Assembly: GCA_002709045.1 (NCBI GenBank)
Contig: PAPJ01000041.1
Span: 1 to 64,000, forward strand
DNA: 64,000 nucleotides
Direction: 5' to 3'
DNA from: Planctomycetaceae bacterium
Lineage (GTDB): Bacteria; Planctomycetota; Planctomycetia; Pirellulales; Pirellulaceae
The notes under the pieces were generated by a model that was not told where the DNA came from, did not search any database, and was given only the letters and a program-made list of their open reading frames with translations. The translations under genes and the position numbers were made by a program. This document shows, piece by piece, positions 44,697-54,533 of this stretch (positions are counted from its first letter, which is position 1; each line of letters starts with the position of its first letter).

Positions 44697-45227
44697 ATGA
44701 ACGTAACGTATTTTTGCAAAACCTGCGATAAGGTCACCCGAGTCCCGTTCACGGCAGAATCTATATCTGTTTGCTGTACTCGGTGTGCTGCGCAACAGCC
44801 ATTTCCGGAATCATTTTTAGGTACCGACGAGGCCGGTAAGTGTACGCTGCAACGGTGTACGATTTGTGGTAGTCACGAACTTTATTATCGAAAGCAATTT
44901 AACCAGCGGTTAGGCATTTTCATCATTGCCCTAGGGTCAACACTAAGCACCATTGCCTACGCTTACCATAATCTTTTCTGGACATTCCTGATCCTTTTCC
45001 TGTTTGCCGGAGTGGATCTTCTGTTTTATATCTTCATGAAGAATTTATTACAATGTTACAAGTGTAATAGTGAATTTCGTGGCTTCAATGATTCCCCGGA
45101 ATATCAGCCATTCAACCTCGAAGTGCACGAGAAATATCACCAGCAACGGGTTCGGCTTGAACGAGCCGAAAAAGAACGTCAATGGCTGAAACAACAGACT
45201 CGAAATCAGACTGAGAATGATTCCTGA
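44697..45227 (+). CDS. Zinc-ribbon protein with two membrane helices
   Basis: The 176-residue protein has Cys pairs CKTC (about 7-10), CTRC (27-30), CTIC (54-57) and CYKC (about 119-122), which suggest two zinc ribbons. Two adjacent helices (LGIFIIALGSTLSTIAYAY and FWTFLILFLFAGVDLLFYIF) separate them, so both ends should lie on the same side, likely the cytoplasm. The C-terminus is charged and helical. Family unknown. Confidence 0.7.
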   Translation: MNVTYFCKTCDKVTRVPFTAESISVCCTRCAAQQPFPESFLGTDEAGKCTLQRCTICGSHELYYRKQFNQRLGIFIIALGSTLSTIAYAYHNLFWTFLILFLFAGVDLLFYIFMKNLLQCYKCNSEFRGFNDSPEYQPFNLEVHEKYHQQRVRLERAEKERQWLKQQTRNQTENDS

Positions 45228-45569
45228 CAGGTCGATACGTAATACAGCTTAGCCTTCTCACCACACCAGCAGACTCTCGGGGAACGCACGCCTGACCGCA
45301 CAGTTGTTGCCTGATCTATCTTACCGGCAAACTAAAAACGATTGTGTTTGCATCGCAGCAGAACTCCAAAACGGACGATAACATATCAGCACAATGTGAG
45401 ATTCTGCAATTCAGGTAACGACGACTACCGCGAAGGCGTGTAAAATTTAAAGGATGTAAGCAACCCCAAAACCGAAGCTTCATTCGATCAAATTATTGGC
45501 CCATACCTATCATCTAGCACCACAGGTTAGCCGGTAGTTAGCGTATCAGTCAGAGGATTTAACCACATC
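45228..45569. other. Intergenic region upstream of moa genes
   Basis: No credible gene in 342 bases. It should contain the moaDEA promoter. I looked for a molybdenum-cofactor riboswitch-like structure and did not find one I could support. Confidence 0.35.
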
Positions 45570-45818
45570 ATGACGCTCCACATCAAGCTATTCGCCGTCG
45601 CCATGCAAAAGGCCGGCACGTCGAATCTTGAAATCGAGTGTTCAATGCCCGCAACTATTGCCGATATTAAGCATGCAGTCCTTGAGAGATGCCCGGAACT
45701 TGATCAGGTGATCCCGCATTGCAGGTTTGCTGTAGATGATCAATTCGCAACCGACACAACCATCGTGACAGAACAGTCGTCGCTTGCAATCATCCCGCCG
45801 GTTAGTGGCGGAACATAA
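45570..45818 (+). CDS. moaD: Molybdopterin synthase small subunit MoaD
   Basis: The 82-residue ubiquitin-like protein starts MTLHIKLFAVAMQKAGTSN and ends with the MoaD tail IIPPVSGGT. MoaD carries sulfur as a thiocarboxylate on its C-terminal Gly-Gly and gives it to precursor Z with MoaE. The extra Thr after Gly-Gly is unusual, since the free Gly is the normal donor. AGAGGAT lies about 14 bases before the ATG. moaE follows after 47 bases and moaA after that, in one operon. Confidence 0.88.
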   Translation: MTLHIKLFAVAMQKAGTSNLEIECSMPATIADIKHAVLERCPELDQVIPHCRFAVDDQFATDTTIVTEQSSLAIIPPVSGGT

Positions 45819-45865
45819 AAACACCTCAAACTCAACGCAGCTCAGAATCTATCAGACGTTACTAA

Positions 45866-46285
45866 ATGATCAGTATCACCAACGAAACTATCGACACAAA
45901 CGTCGTACTCGAAGCCGTGCAGGATCATCGAGCCGGAGCTGTCGTATTGTTTCTTGGTACCACCCGCAGTATCACTGGTGATCGAAAAACCGACTCACTT
46001 GATTACGAATGTTACGAATCGATGGCGATTAAAAAACTTGAAGAACTCGAAAGCATCGGACGCCAGCGGTGGGATGTGATCGGGGTCAATATCGTCCACC
46101 GACTAGGGCATCTTTTGCCGGGTGAGGCAAGCGTTGCTGTTGCCGTCAGTTCACCGCACCGTGCCGCTGCATTTAAGTGCGGACAATGGCTTATTGATAC
46201 CCTTAAGGAAGATGTTCCAATCTGGAAGAAGGAAAACTGGTCTGATGGAACAAAAGACTGGGTTCACCCTGGATTGGAGGACTGA
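45866..46285 (+). CDS. moaE: Molybdopterin synthase large subunit MoaE
   Basis: The 139-residue protein has AGAVVLFLGTTRSITG, LDYECYESMAIKKL, VNIVHRLGHLLPGEASVAV, SSPHRAAAFKCGQWLIDTLK and the active-site Lys block DVPIWKKENWSDG. With MoaD it forms the heterotetramer that puts two sulfurs on precursor Z to make molybdopterin. The stop lies 3 bases before the moaA ATG. Confidence 0.95.
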   Translation: MISITNETIDTNVVLEAVQDHRAGAVVLFLGTTRSITGDRKTDSLDYECYESMAIKKLEELESIGRQRWDVIGVNIVHRLGHLLPGEASVAVAVSSPHRAAAFKCGQWLIDTLKEDVPIWKKENWSDGTKDWVHPGLED

Positions 46286-46288
46286 CCA

Positions 46289-47290
46289 ATGCCAGCTAAA
46301 CCTCCCTTAACTGACCGCTTCGGACGTACCCACACCAACCTGCGTGTGAGTGTTACAGATCGTTGCAATATTCGCTGCTTTTACTGCATGCCTGAAGAGA
46401 ATGTGGAGTTTAAGCCGCGACATGAGATTCTATCGTTCGAAGAACTTATTCGATTCGCACGAATTACTTCTGAAATCGGCGTCAATAAAATACGTCTTAC
46501 CGGAGGTGAACCACTGGTTCGCAAAGACCTACCGGATTTGATTCGGGAACTGGGTAAACTCAATGGTATCGAGGATATTGCATTAACGACAAACGCTGTT
46601 TTGCTGGCAGAACAAGCCGAAGCGCTAAAGCAGGCCGGTCTGGAGCGTATCAACATCAGTCTCGACACCCTCAGTGATAGCACTTTCTTTCGACTATCAC
46701 GACGCCGTGGCATCGACAAAGTTCTTGCCGGCATCGCTGCAGCACAGCAAGTCGGCATGAAAAAGATAAGGCTTAATGCCATTGCCATACGTGGGTTAAC
46801 CGAAGACGAGATTTTACCCTTGGCTCGATTTGCCATGGAACGTTCACTGGAACTTAGATTTATAGAATTCATGCCACTCGACGCTGAGGACAATTGGGGC
46901 ACTCAGGCAGTACTGACTGGACAGGAAATTCGACAAATCCTAGAAAACGAGTTTGGTCAACTTATTGCCGCCGATCGTCCTGATGCGAGTCAACCGGCAG
47001 TCGATTTTCACTTCGCTTCGGGGCAGGGAAGAATTGGTTTCATCAATCCTGTCTCAGAACCTTTTTGTGCATCATGCAATCGTTTAAGGATCACCGCAGA
47101 CGGACGAATCCGGAACTGCCTGTTCTCTATTGAGGAATGGGATGCCCGCCAGTTAATGCGTGACGGGAGCAGTGATGATGAAATTGAACAACTCGTACGC
47201 GACTGCGTGACCAATAAGAATCCTGCTCACGGAATTGACACGCCCGGTTTTGAAAGACCTGAACGCGCCATGTACCAAATCGGCGGATAG
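46289..47290 (+). CDS. moaA: GTP 3',8-cyclase MoaA
   Basis: The 333-residue radical-SAM enzyme has the CxxxCxxC cluster in RCNIRCFYCMP, a C-terminal cluster in CASCNRLRITADGRIRNC, and the typical KIRLTGGEPLVRKDL motif. It ends in Gly-Gly, as active MoaA proteins do. TGGAGGA in the end of moaE is its ribosome site. It makes 3',8-cyclo-GTP, the first step of molybdenum cofactor synthesis. moaC is not in the window. Confidence 0.96.
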   Translation: MPAKPPLTDRFGRTHTNLRVSVTDRCNIRCFYCMPEENVEFKPRHEILSFEELIRFARITSEIGVNKIRLTGGEPLVRKDLPDLIRELGKLNGIEDIALTTNAVLLAEQAEALKQAGLERINISLDTLSDSTFFRLSRRRGIDKVLAGIAAAQQVGMKKIRLNAIAIRGLTEDEILPLARFAMERSLELRFIEFMPLDAEDNWGTQAVLTGQEIRQILENEFGQLIAADRPDASQPAVDFHFASGQGRIGFINPVSEPFCASCNRLRITADGRIRNCLFSIEEWDARQLMRDGSSDDEIEQLVRDCVTNKNPAHGIDTPGFERPERAMYQIGG

Positions 47291-47710
47291 CTAGATTTTC
47301 ATCTGCTTACGCTGCCCTTCAATCTCTTCCAGCCGATACACTTTACCTGTCCCACTGCCCGGACACTCTTCACAAGTCTCCCGCCAGGCCTTTTCACTCT
47401 TCAAATTAGAATCCCAAAATGGCCATGTCCGGCATTGAATCGGGCGCGCGTTATAAACACTACAGCCTTTCTTTTGCGTATCAAAAAAAACACAATCTCC
47501 ATTGGGGAATTCACGTAGTGAACGTCGAGCTCCAATCTTTCTGACATAGGTATCTTCGAATTGTTCGCTCTCCAAACCAACTTCTCGGGCGATACTATCA
47601 ATTTCCGGCTGTGTCACCCAAACAAATCCAGGGGCACCCGTACAACAACCTCCGCACTGACTGCACTGAAAACGCAAGCCATCGGAATACCAGGGTTTTT
47701 TGTCACTCAA
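47291..47710 (-). CDS. YkgJ family cysteine-cluster protein
   Basis: The 139-residue protein has the zinc- or iron-chelating motif CSQCGGCCTGAPG (Cys at about 15-22) and a later CSVYNARPIQCRTWPFW with Cys in the CxxxxRPxxCRxxPF pattern. It belongs to UPF0153/YkgJ-like proteins, thought to hold an Fe-S or zinc centre. Function is unknown. Its stop abuts that of moaA, convergent. Confidence 0.88.
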   Translation of the reverse strand: MSDKKPWYSDGLRFQCSQCGGCCTGAPGFVWVTQPEIDSIAREVGLESEQFEDTYVRKIGARRSLREFPNGDCVFFDTQKKGCSVYNARPIQCRTWPFWDSNLKSEKAWRETCEECPGSGTGKVYRLEEIEGQRKQMKI

Positions 47711-48041
47711 AATGAATACTCTGTCGAATCAGGTTATTTTCTTAATAATTAACTATAACGATTAGGAAAACTTTACCGATTATCTCAAGATTCGGATAGC
47801 ACGACTCGATAAAAAAACCATGGGCGCCGTGCGTTTTAGCTAAAACTGCGCAAAAGGTGTTCTCAAAGCAAAGAATAAACCCTTTAACAGACAGGAGGCT
47901 TGTCAGACCCTAATGAGAATAGTAATTCGAATGGATTATTTGACTTAACTCATTCTGATTACTACACTTAGAGCGTTCTCGTAGCATTACCAATGCAACT
48001 CCGCCAAACCCTTCGTTTATTGGACAATCGATCTTAAGATC
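47711..48041. other. Divergent intergenic region
   Basis: It separates the minus-strand YkgJ-type gene and the HU-like gene. Apart from the promoter at 47940-47968 no gene or strong structure is evident. Confidence 0.4.
47940..47968 (+). promoter_or_regulatory. Sigma70-like promoter for the HU-like gene
   Basis: TTGACT and TACACT are separated by exactly 17 bases, close to the consensus. The likely transcript start near 47975 gives a leader of about 65 bases before the HU-like ATG. Confidence 0.55.
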
Positions 48042-48431
48042 ATGCCCGGAAGCAAGACAAAAAAAGACATCGTTAAGACGATAGCCGAAGAAACAGGAAT
48101 TACGCAGCAAAGTGCCAAAGAACTGGTTCAACGAACATTGGACTCGATCATTCAAATGCTTGCCGACCATGGCAGAATTGAACTGAGAAACTTTGGTGTT
48201 TTTGAATGTAAAGAACGTAAAGCCAGAGTTGGTAGAAACCCGAAGACAAATGAGCCGGTGGATATTCCCGCCAAATTCGTTGTCACTTTTAAACCGGGTA
48301 AAGAAATGGAAACGAGGATTCGAGAAGCCAATCCGGTTGGCTGGAATCTTGAAACTTTCCAACTGCCACAGGTCGATGCTTCATCTTCGGTCAGTCCCGA
48401 TGATTCCGACCAACCTCTGCCTCCCATCTAA
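48042..48431 (+). CDS. HU/IHF family DNA-binding protein
   Basis: The 129-residue protein has the HU fold: N-terminal helices (TKKDIVKTIAEETGITQQS), RIELRNFGVFECKERKAR, and the signature GRNPKTNEPVDIPA with the DNA-intercalating arm Pro. A tail of about 30 residues rich in Ser, Pro and Asp follows the usual end. HU proteins bend and pack DNA. A clear promoter precedes the gene. Confidence 0.93.
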   Translation: MPGSKTKKDIVKTIAEETGITQQSAKELVQRTLDSIIQMLADHGRIELRNFGVFECKERKARVGRNPKTNEPVDIPAKFVVTFKPGKEMETRIREANPVGWNLETFQLPQVDASSSVSPDDSDQPLPPI

Positions 48432-48600
48432 TCTCATAAAGTCGTATTGCAAGCCTTCGGCGAATTGTGTACTTATACGCGACCATTCAATGATTTATTT
48501 ATTAAAGAGTGGTCGAAACAATAACCAATCCACGATTAAGGCAATCAATCTGGATAGCTAGTCAGGACGATTAGCTCAGGACTTTCAAGGAGGATTTACA

Positions 48601-48819
48601 ATGCGACGTATGTTTTATGCCGTGTTAGTTTTTGCGGCGCTTAGTACAAGTGTTGGCTGTCTCATCCCGGCATTTTCAGGTGATCGACCCCGTCGTACAC
48701 AGCAATTAATCTTCACATCCGAAAACCAACGTCAAATCCTGAATTTTTGGGAACGATTCTGGCACATGGATCAACCGGACCATATGGCTCCGCAGCGCGT
48801 ACATGGCGGTGTCATCTAA
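48601..48819 (+). CDS. Small putative lipoprotein, 72 residues
   Basis: A perfect AAGGAGG (48587-48593) lies 7 bases before the ATG, so the gene is probably well translated. The signal peptide ends in a lipobox-like STSVGC (Cys at about 20). The remaining about 50 residues are polar with a FWERFWHMDQPDHM block. Family not recognised; small lipoproteins of this kind occur in planctomycetes. Confidence 0.7.
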   Translation: MRRMFYAVLVFAALSTSVGCLIPAFSGDRPRRTQQLIFTSENQRQILNFWERFWHMDQPDHMAPQRVHGGVI

Positions 48820-49001
48820 TCACAGTCATCATTTACCGCTGCAGATACAACAGAACGTAACATCGAAACAATTCGGACCTCAGCAGTCGCAGGATGACCG
48901 ATGAATCTCTGATTGCCATAATTGAGAAATAATCGATGTCAGGTTAGATTACCTTAGAGGGTATTTTCTAACTTGGCATCGTTTTTTTGTGGGCCACTAC
49001 T

Positions 49002-49943
49002 GTGACCAAGAATCCAACAGACTCTAACTTACAGGTTCAACTCGGCAGACTGACACTTCCCAATCCGATTCTGGTGGCATCAGGGACTTTTGGCTATGGT
49101 CGGGAAATGGAAAAGATCGTGGATCTTTCCCGCTTAGGTGGTATCGTACCTAAAACCATCACCACAGAAATGCGTGTGGGTAATTCTCCTAACCGCACGG
49201 TAGAAACCTCTTCAGGTTTATTAAATTCCATTGGTCTGGACAATGACGGGATTGATGCCTTCATCAACCACCACCTCCCGTATTTATCAGAACAGTCAGC
49301 ACCGCTGATAGTTAGTATCGCGGGGTCGAGCACTGAGGATTATATTTCACTAGCTTCGCGGCTGGCAGAACAGGGGGGTATTGACGCACTCGAACTGAAT
49401 ATTTCCTGTCCCAACGTCGCCCATGGCGTCGATTTTGGAAGTAATCCTGCTATGTGCGAGCAAGTTGTAAGAGGCGTGCGAAACAGTTGTGACCTGCCGA
49501 TACTGGCCAAACTTACACCGAACGTTACAAGTATCGTTGAAATTGCAGACGGAGCAACTCAGGGCGGGGCAGATGCCGTTTGCTTAACCAATACATTACT
49601 AGGAATGGCAATCGACTGGAAAAAGCGAAAACCAATTCTCGGAAATGACGTGGGGGGGCTCAGCGGGCCGGCAATTAAGCCTGTTGCACTTCGTTGTGTT
49701 TTCCAGGTTGCTGCTGCCGTCGATGTCCCGATCATTGGAATTGGTGGAATTGCCAATCTGGATGATGTGATGCAATTTCTAGTCGCCGGAGCCTCCGGCG
49801 TACAGATTGGGACTGCGAACTACTACGACCCAACTTTAACGATGAAACTTCTAGATCAAATACCTGACGCCCTGCGTGAGATCGGAGCAAGCTCCGTGAC
49901 AGAGATCATCGGAACGGTCAAATCAAATAAAAGTCAGGATTAA
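49002..49943 (+). CDS. pyrD: Dihydroorotate dehydrogenase, class 1B-like
   Basis: I choose the GTG at 49002; an in-frame TTG lies five codons earlier, and neither has a strong ribosome site. The TIM-barrel protein shows [29 protein letters not shown], the catalytic Cys motif [13 protein letters not shown], and [14 protein letters not shown] with [12 protein letters not shown]. It converts dihydroorotate to orotate in pyrimidine synthesis with FMN. A catalytic Cys marks class 1; type 1B normally needs a PyrK Fe-S partner, which is not seen beside it. trpS and acpS follow closely. Confidence 0.92.
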   Translation: MTKNPTDSNLQVQLGRLTLPNPILVASGTFGYGREMEKIVDLSRLGGIVPKTITTEMRVGNSPNRTVETSSGLLNSIGLDNDGIDAFINHHLPYLSEQSAPLIVSIAGSSTEDYISLASRLAEQGGIDALELNISCPNVAHGVDFGSNPAMCEQVVRGVRNSCDLPILAKLTPNVTSIVEIADGATQGGADAVCLTNTLLGMAIDWKKRKPILGNDVGGLSGPAIKPVALRCVFQVAAAVDVPIIGIGGIANLDDVMQFLVAGASGVQIGTANYYDPTLTMKLLDQIPDALREIGASSVTEIIGTVKSNKSQD

Positions 49944-49974
49944 TAAGAAAAAGACAGAGGTGACTAAAAGAACC

Positions 49975-50940
49975 ATGCGAGTACTTTCTGGGATCCAGCC
50001 AACCGGCCGCTTTCACTGGGGTAATTACTTCGGCGCAATACGCCAATACATTGACTTACAAAGCGCTGATCAGGCCTACTACTTCATTGCCAATCTACAT
50101 GCATTAACAACCATCCGCGACAAGGATCTATTACAGGAACTAACCTATCAGGCGGCTTTGGATCTGCTGGCCCTTGGCCTGGATCCGAATCAGGCATCGC
50201 TGTTTGTACAGTCCGACATTCCGGAAATCTCCGAACTGACCTGGGTATTGATGACCGGCACACCAATGGGGCTGTTGGAACGTTGCCATGCTTACAAAGA
50301 AAAAAAAGGGCGGGGCATCAGCGCTGACGCGGGACTTTTTACTTACCCGGTACTAATGGCTGCTGACATCCTTGGCTACGACTCAAACGTTGTACCGGTT
50401 GGTCTGGATCAGGTACAACATATCGAAGTTGCCCGTGATATAGCCAAAAGTTTTAACCATCACTTTGGTGAGTGCTTTGTCCTTCCCGAAGCCAAACTGC
50501 TGGACTCCTCAGCCAAAGTCCCGGGAACCGACGGCGAGAAGATGTCCAAGAGCTACGAGAATACAATTGAAATTTTTGGTGATGAGAAAGTCATCAAGAA
50601 AAAGATAATGCGGATTGCAACCGATTCGCGACCAATGGAAGATCCTAAAGATCCGGAAGATGACCACCTTTATCAACTCTATAGCTTATTTGCTTCGGAA
50701 GAACAACGAGAAGAATTAGCAGGTATCTACCGTTCCGGCGGCTTTGGTTATGGTGACGTAAAAAAGAAAATTGCTGAAGCCGCTGGTGATTATTTCCGTG
50801 GTGTCTGGCAAAGACGAGCTGAAATGGAAAATGATGCGGGATATGTTCAGGATGTCTTAAATGCCGGGGCTGGTACGGCGCGGGCCAAATGCCGGGAAGT
50901 GCTGGACAGGGTACAAAAGGCAACGGGATTAGTAAGATGA
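49975..50940 (+). CDS. trpS: Tryptophanyl-tRNA synthetase
   Basis: From the ATG at 49975 the protein starts [20 protein letters not shown], the class I HIGH-like motif; a GTG five codons earlier is possible, and GAGG lies 15 bases upstream. The KMSKS loop is intact ([12 protein letters not shown]). Length of 321 residues is normal. It charges tRNA-Trp. Its TGA overlaps the next ATG, so it is translationally coupled to acpS. Confidence 0.96.
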   Translation: MRVLSGIQPTGRFHWGNYFGAIRQYIDLQSADQAYYFIANLHALTTIRDKDLLQELTYQAALDLLALGLDPNQASLFVQSDIPEISELTWVLMTGTPMGLLERCHAYKEKKGRGISADAGLFTYPVLMAADILGYDSNVVPVGLDQVQHIEVARDIAKSFNHHFGECFVLPEAKLLDSSAKVPGTDGEKMSKSYENTIEIFGDEKVIKKKIMRIATDSRPMEDPKDPEDDHLYQLYSLFASEEQREELAGIYRSGGFGYGDVKKKIAEAAGDYFRGVWQRRAEMENDAGYVQDVLNAGAGTARAKCREVLDRVQKATGLVR

Positions 50941-51329
50941 ATGTGATCGGTTTAGGCACTGACATTATTGAATGCCTGCGTATCGCCAAGATGATCGAAA
51001 AGCATGGCGAGCTTTTTTTAAATCGTGTCTATACCAGTACTGAAATAGCCTACTGCAGCAGCCGTAAGGCCGCCAACCAATCTTACGCCGGTCGCTGGGC
51101 TGTAAAAGAAGCCGTTCTCAAGGCTATGGGAACGGGCTGGTCGCGTGGTATCCGCTGGAAAGACATCGAAGTCATCATCGACCTGACCGGCAAACCCAGT
51201 GTCGCCATCCACGGGGTGGCTAAAGAAATCTGTGAAGAACTGGGAATCACTGATGTACTAATCAGTCTGTCACATTGTCGAAGTCATGCAACAGCAACTG
51301 CCATTGCTGTTGGCAATTCCATTGACTAG
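50937..51329 (+). CDS. acpS: Holo-ACP synthase
   Basis: The ATG at 50937 overlaps the trpS stop as ATGA. The 130-residue protein has [15 protein letters not shown] with the metal-binding Asp, the [15 protein letters not shown] block with the catalytic Glu/Lys, and [16 protein letters not shown]. It moves the phosphopantetheine arm from CoA to acyl carrier protein. Confidence 0.94.
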   Translation: MNVIGLGTDIIECLRIAKMIEKHGELFLNRVYTSTEIAYCSSRKAANQSYAGRWAVKEAVLKAMGTGWSRGIRWKDIEVIIDLTGKPSVAIHGVAKEICEELGITDVLISLSHCRSHATATAIAVGNSID

Positions 51330-51350
51330 GTTTATTGAGATTCGGGTTAC

Positions 51351-54074
51351 TTAGGAAGCATTTTCGCGAAGACGTTCGGGGCGATAACCGGCGTCTATAA
51401 TTTCGCCATCCACGGTCTTGATGATCGGTGCCGGATTTTCTTCTTCATGACGAGCCAGAGCTGCTTCCCATTTAGCTCGTAATTCATCTTCCATTCCCTT
51501 CCAGGCTCCGCGCCCACGGCATTTGGGATAGCGTGAACAACCCAGCCATGGTCCCCGAGCACCATTTCTCAGGTAGAGGTTTGCATCGCACTTACTGCAT
51601 TCAAGATCGGTTTCAAGTGGACCGACCTTAGGCAAAGTGACCGTGCCATTTTTGTCGAGGTTTACGATACCATCGCAATCAGGATATTTGGTACAACTGA
51701 GAAACGGGCCGAAACGACCTGTTCGCTTAAGCATCGGATCACTACATACGGGACAAGCAATATTGGTCTGCTCAGGATTGATTGGCCGTCCTTCAGAATC
51801 GATCGGTGCAGCGTATTTACATGCGTCGCGCATCCCGGCGGCGATTTCACCAATACGCTCCTGATGTTCCTTAACTTTTGACCAGGTAACCTTTTGTTCG
51901 CATTCAAAACAGGTCAGAAATGGACGTGACCGCGCTGTTTTACCCTTGTTTACGCCCATTTGCTTTGCTTCACAACCTGGACACGGGATATCAATCGGCT
52001 TGGGCTTAACGCGGAAGCCGACACAACTGAGGAAGCGCCCGTTACGACCAAACCGATATTCCAGACGCTTATCACACTCAGGACACCGATATTCTTCGGG
52101 AGCCAACTCTGTTTCCGCTTTGGCATGCGTCATCTTTTCAAACGCTGTGTCCAACTCGGACTTAAACTTGCCGTAGAAATTGTGCAGAAAAACAGTCCAC
52201 TCACGAGAACCACTTTCAATGGCATCCAGTTCGGATTCCATCTCGCGGGTATAACTGACGTTCATGATCTGCTCAAATCCTTCAAGCAATTTATCAGTCA
52301 CGACTTCACCAAGATCCGTAGCATGAAAACGATTCGTGATTTTCTCGACGTAATTACGATCCTGAATCACTTTGATAATCGAAGCATAGGTTGAAGGCCG
52401 GCCAATACCTTCTTCTTCCAGTTTTTTCACCAGCGAACCTTCATTGTATCGAGGCGGCGGGGAGGAGAACTTCTGAATCGGATCCACGTTAAAAGGGGCC
52501 GACACATCTCCTTCGGCAAGCTTCGGCAATGTCTGCTCATCGCTGGCTGTTGGCACTCCTGCAACACGATAGAACCCGTCAAACGCCAATACCCGTCCGG
52601 TCGCCTTCAATACCGCTCCGGACTCTTTATCACTGCGTTTGAAGGTAACGATTGTCGAATCCCATCTGGCATCGGACATCTGGCAAGATACAAAACGATT
52701 ATAGATAAGCGTGTAAAGTTTTAGCTGGTCCGGATCTAATGCCTTGGCCACTTTGGCCGGAGTCCGCGAAACATCCGTGGGGCGAATGCATTCATGAGCC
52801 TCCTGAGCATTCTTATTTGTCGACCCAAAGAACTTAGGTTTCTCCGGTAAATAGGGCTGGCCGAATTCCTTCGAAATATAATCGCGTACTGAATTCAATG
52901 CTTCCGCGGCGATGTAAGTTGCGTCTGTACGCATATAGGTAATCAAACCCACGTGACCTTCGCCCGGGATTGCCAAGCCTTCATATAATCGCTGAGCCAA
53001 ATTCATCGTACGACTGGCCGTAAAGCCTAAGGCATTCGAGGCCGACATCTGCATAGAACTGGTAATAAACGGCGCGTAGGGGCGACTGCTTGTCTGTTTG
53101 GTTTGAATAGAGTTGATCACGTAGCGTGCATCAGGATCCACATCTCCAACGACCGAACGTTCGATTAATGAGGGCCCCTTGCCGGAAGGGTTGGGTCTGG
53201 AATCGACGGAAACATTAATCAGCCCAACTGCCTGAGCCACGGCGGTAACCTGATCTGACAGGTCTTGCGGCAACTCTGCCGAGCATCCCAGACTGAACTT
53301 CTTACCATTAACTTCAATCAATTCTGTTTTTAAACTCGCATGTTCAGCCAACCACGCATTCTGTCGTTTAATTGTTGGGGTCTTACCCTTATCATCCAGG
53401 GTGGAAATAAACTCTGTCCACTGATTAATCAGGTCCGCAGCCTGTGCCGGGTCAAGAGCCAGCCGTACATTTACGTTCCAGGTTTCGTCGGGAACATGTT
53501 TTCGAATCTCACGTTCACGTTCGACGATTAATCGCACAGCCACACTTTGTACACGACCAGCGCTGAGACCGCCGGCGACTTTCTTCCACAATAAGGGAGA
53601 AACCTGATAACCTACAATTCGGTCAAGAATTCGCCGAGCCTGTTGGGCATTAACTTTGGCAACATCAATTTCACGTGGATTTTCGAATGCCTGTTGAATT
53701 GAATCGCGTGTGATAGCATTAAAGACAACTCGCTTGATCTTTTCCGGATCGACCTTCATCGCTTCGGCCAGCAGCCAGGCAATGGCTTCACCCTCGCGGT
53801 CTAGGTCGGTTGCTAACCAAACCCCTTCAGACTCTTTAGCCGCTTTTTTTAGCTTAGTAAGCGTTTTATTCTTCCCCTTAATGACTTCATAGCTCGGCTG
53901 AAAATCGTTTTCCAAATCGATACCCGGGACAGGTGCGGTAACACCTTTGGGGTTTCTTGCAGGCAGGTCCAAAACGTGACCGATACTCGCTTCCACTAAA
54001 TAATCCGGTCCCAAAAACTTGGAAATCGTCTTCACCTTAGCGGGAGACTCGACAATGACTAGATGTTTGGTCAT
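51351..54074 (-). CDS. topA: DNA topoisomerase I
   Basis: The 907-residue protein starts with a TOPRIM domain (KHLVIVESPAKVKTISKFLG, then DLDREGEAIAW). The active-site Tyr lies in HVGLITYMRTDATY. The C-terminus has four zinc-ribbon-type segments (CPECDKRLEYRFG, CPGCEAKQ, CPVCSDPMLKRTGRFG, CSKCDANLYLRNG). It relaxes negative supercoils through a 5'-phosphotyrosine. The length is typical of planctomycete and actinobacterial forms with several tail ribbons. Confidence 0.96.
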   Translation of the reverse strand: MTKHLVIVESPAKVKTISKFLGPDYLVEASIGHVLDLPARNPKGVTAPVPGIDLENDFQPSYEVIKGKNKTLTKLKKAAKESEGVWLATDLDREGEAIAWLLAEAMKVDPEKIKRVVFNAITRDSIQQAFENPREIDVAKVNAQQARRILDRIVGYQVSPLLWKKVAGGLSAGRVQSVAVRLIVEREREIRKHVPDETWNVNVRLALDPAQAADLINQWTEFISTLDDKGKTPTIKRQNAWLAEHASLKTELIEVNGKKFSLGCSAELPQDLSDQVTAVAQAVGLINVSVDSRPNPSGKGPSLIERSVVGDVDPDARYVINSIQTKQTSSRPYAPFITSSMQMSASNALGFTASRTMNLAQRLYEGLAIPGEGHVGLITYMRTDATYIAAEALNSVRDYISKEFGQPYLPEKPKFFGSTNKNAQEAHECIRPTDVSRTPAKVAKALDPDQLKLYTLIYNRFVSCQMSDARWDSTIVTFKRSDKESGAVLKATGRVLAFDGFYRVAGVPTASDEQTLPKLAEGDVSAPFNVDPIQKFSSPPPRYNEGSLVKKLEEEGIGRPSTYASIIKVIQDRNYVEKITNRFHATDLGEVVTDKLLEGFEQIMNVSYTREMESELDAIESGSREWTVFLHNFYGKFKSELDTAFEKMTHAKAETELAPEEYRCPECDKRLEYRFGRNGRFLSCVGFRVKPKPIDIPCPGCEAKQMGVNKGKTARSRPFLTCFECEQKVTWSKVKEHQERIGEIAAGMRDACKYAAPIDSEGRPINPEQTNIACPVCSDPMLKRTGRFGPFLSCTKYPDCDGIVNLDKNGTVTLPKVGPLETDLECSKCDANLYLRNGARGPWLGCSRYPKCRGRGAWKGMEDELRAKWEAALARHEEENPAPIIKTVDGEIIDAGYRPERLRENAS

Positions 54075-54533
54075 GGGGATAAAGTTATTAATAGAGGATT
54101 GATTTTTCGTTGTTCAGCCTACAGCTATGCAAAAACGCGGGCCTTTCATTAGATATCAGCAAAAAATTCTGCTGAGCATCAAAAGAGTAAAACCTGTCAA
54201 CACTTCCGTTGCAATGCGTAACATCGTCATAAACGGCATTAACTGAACAAATATGTTGCTTACCTACTATCGGCGCGGCACTCTAAACAAGACTATATTA
54301 CAAGTACTAACGGGTCACATTGGGGTTTATAATCCATGCAAATAGACCTAAAATTAATCGTTTAACGGTCCTTCAAAAAGACTGTGGTATGAAGAAACAA
54401 TTTTAGTCGCAACCCCCATCAGGGCTAGATACTGAATTGCACTAAGTTTTCTCTTCTTAAACGAATCATTAAGACGTTATTTTTATCTGTCAAGCCAAAA
54501 TAAGTATCTTTACGTCAGTGGAATCAACAGACT
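54075..54533. other. Divergent intergenic region, 459 bases
   Basis: No credible gene or tRNA. A 6-base stem TCAGCA/TGCTGA lies near 54156-54175. The promoters of topA and of the SurA/PpiD-like gene should be here but are not clearly readable. Confidence 0.4.

Noticed and set aside
45228..45569. Molybdenum-cofactor riboswitch upstream of moaD
   Set aside because: I could not find the conserved stems or sequence blocks of that class.
50889..50936. Upstream extension of acpS
   Set aside because: The extension lies inside trpS in another frame; the ATGA overlap at 50937 and the family start MNVIGLGTD fit better.
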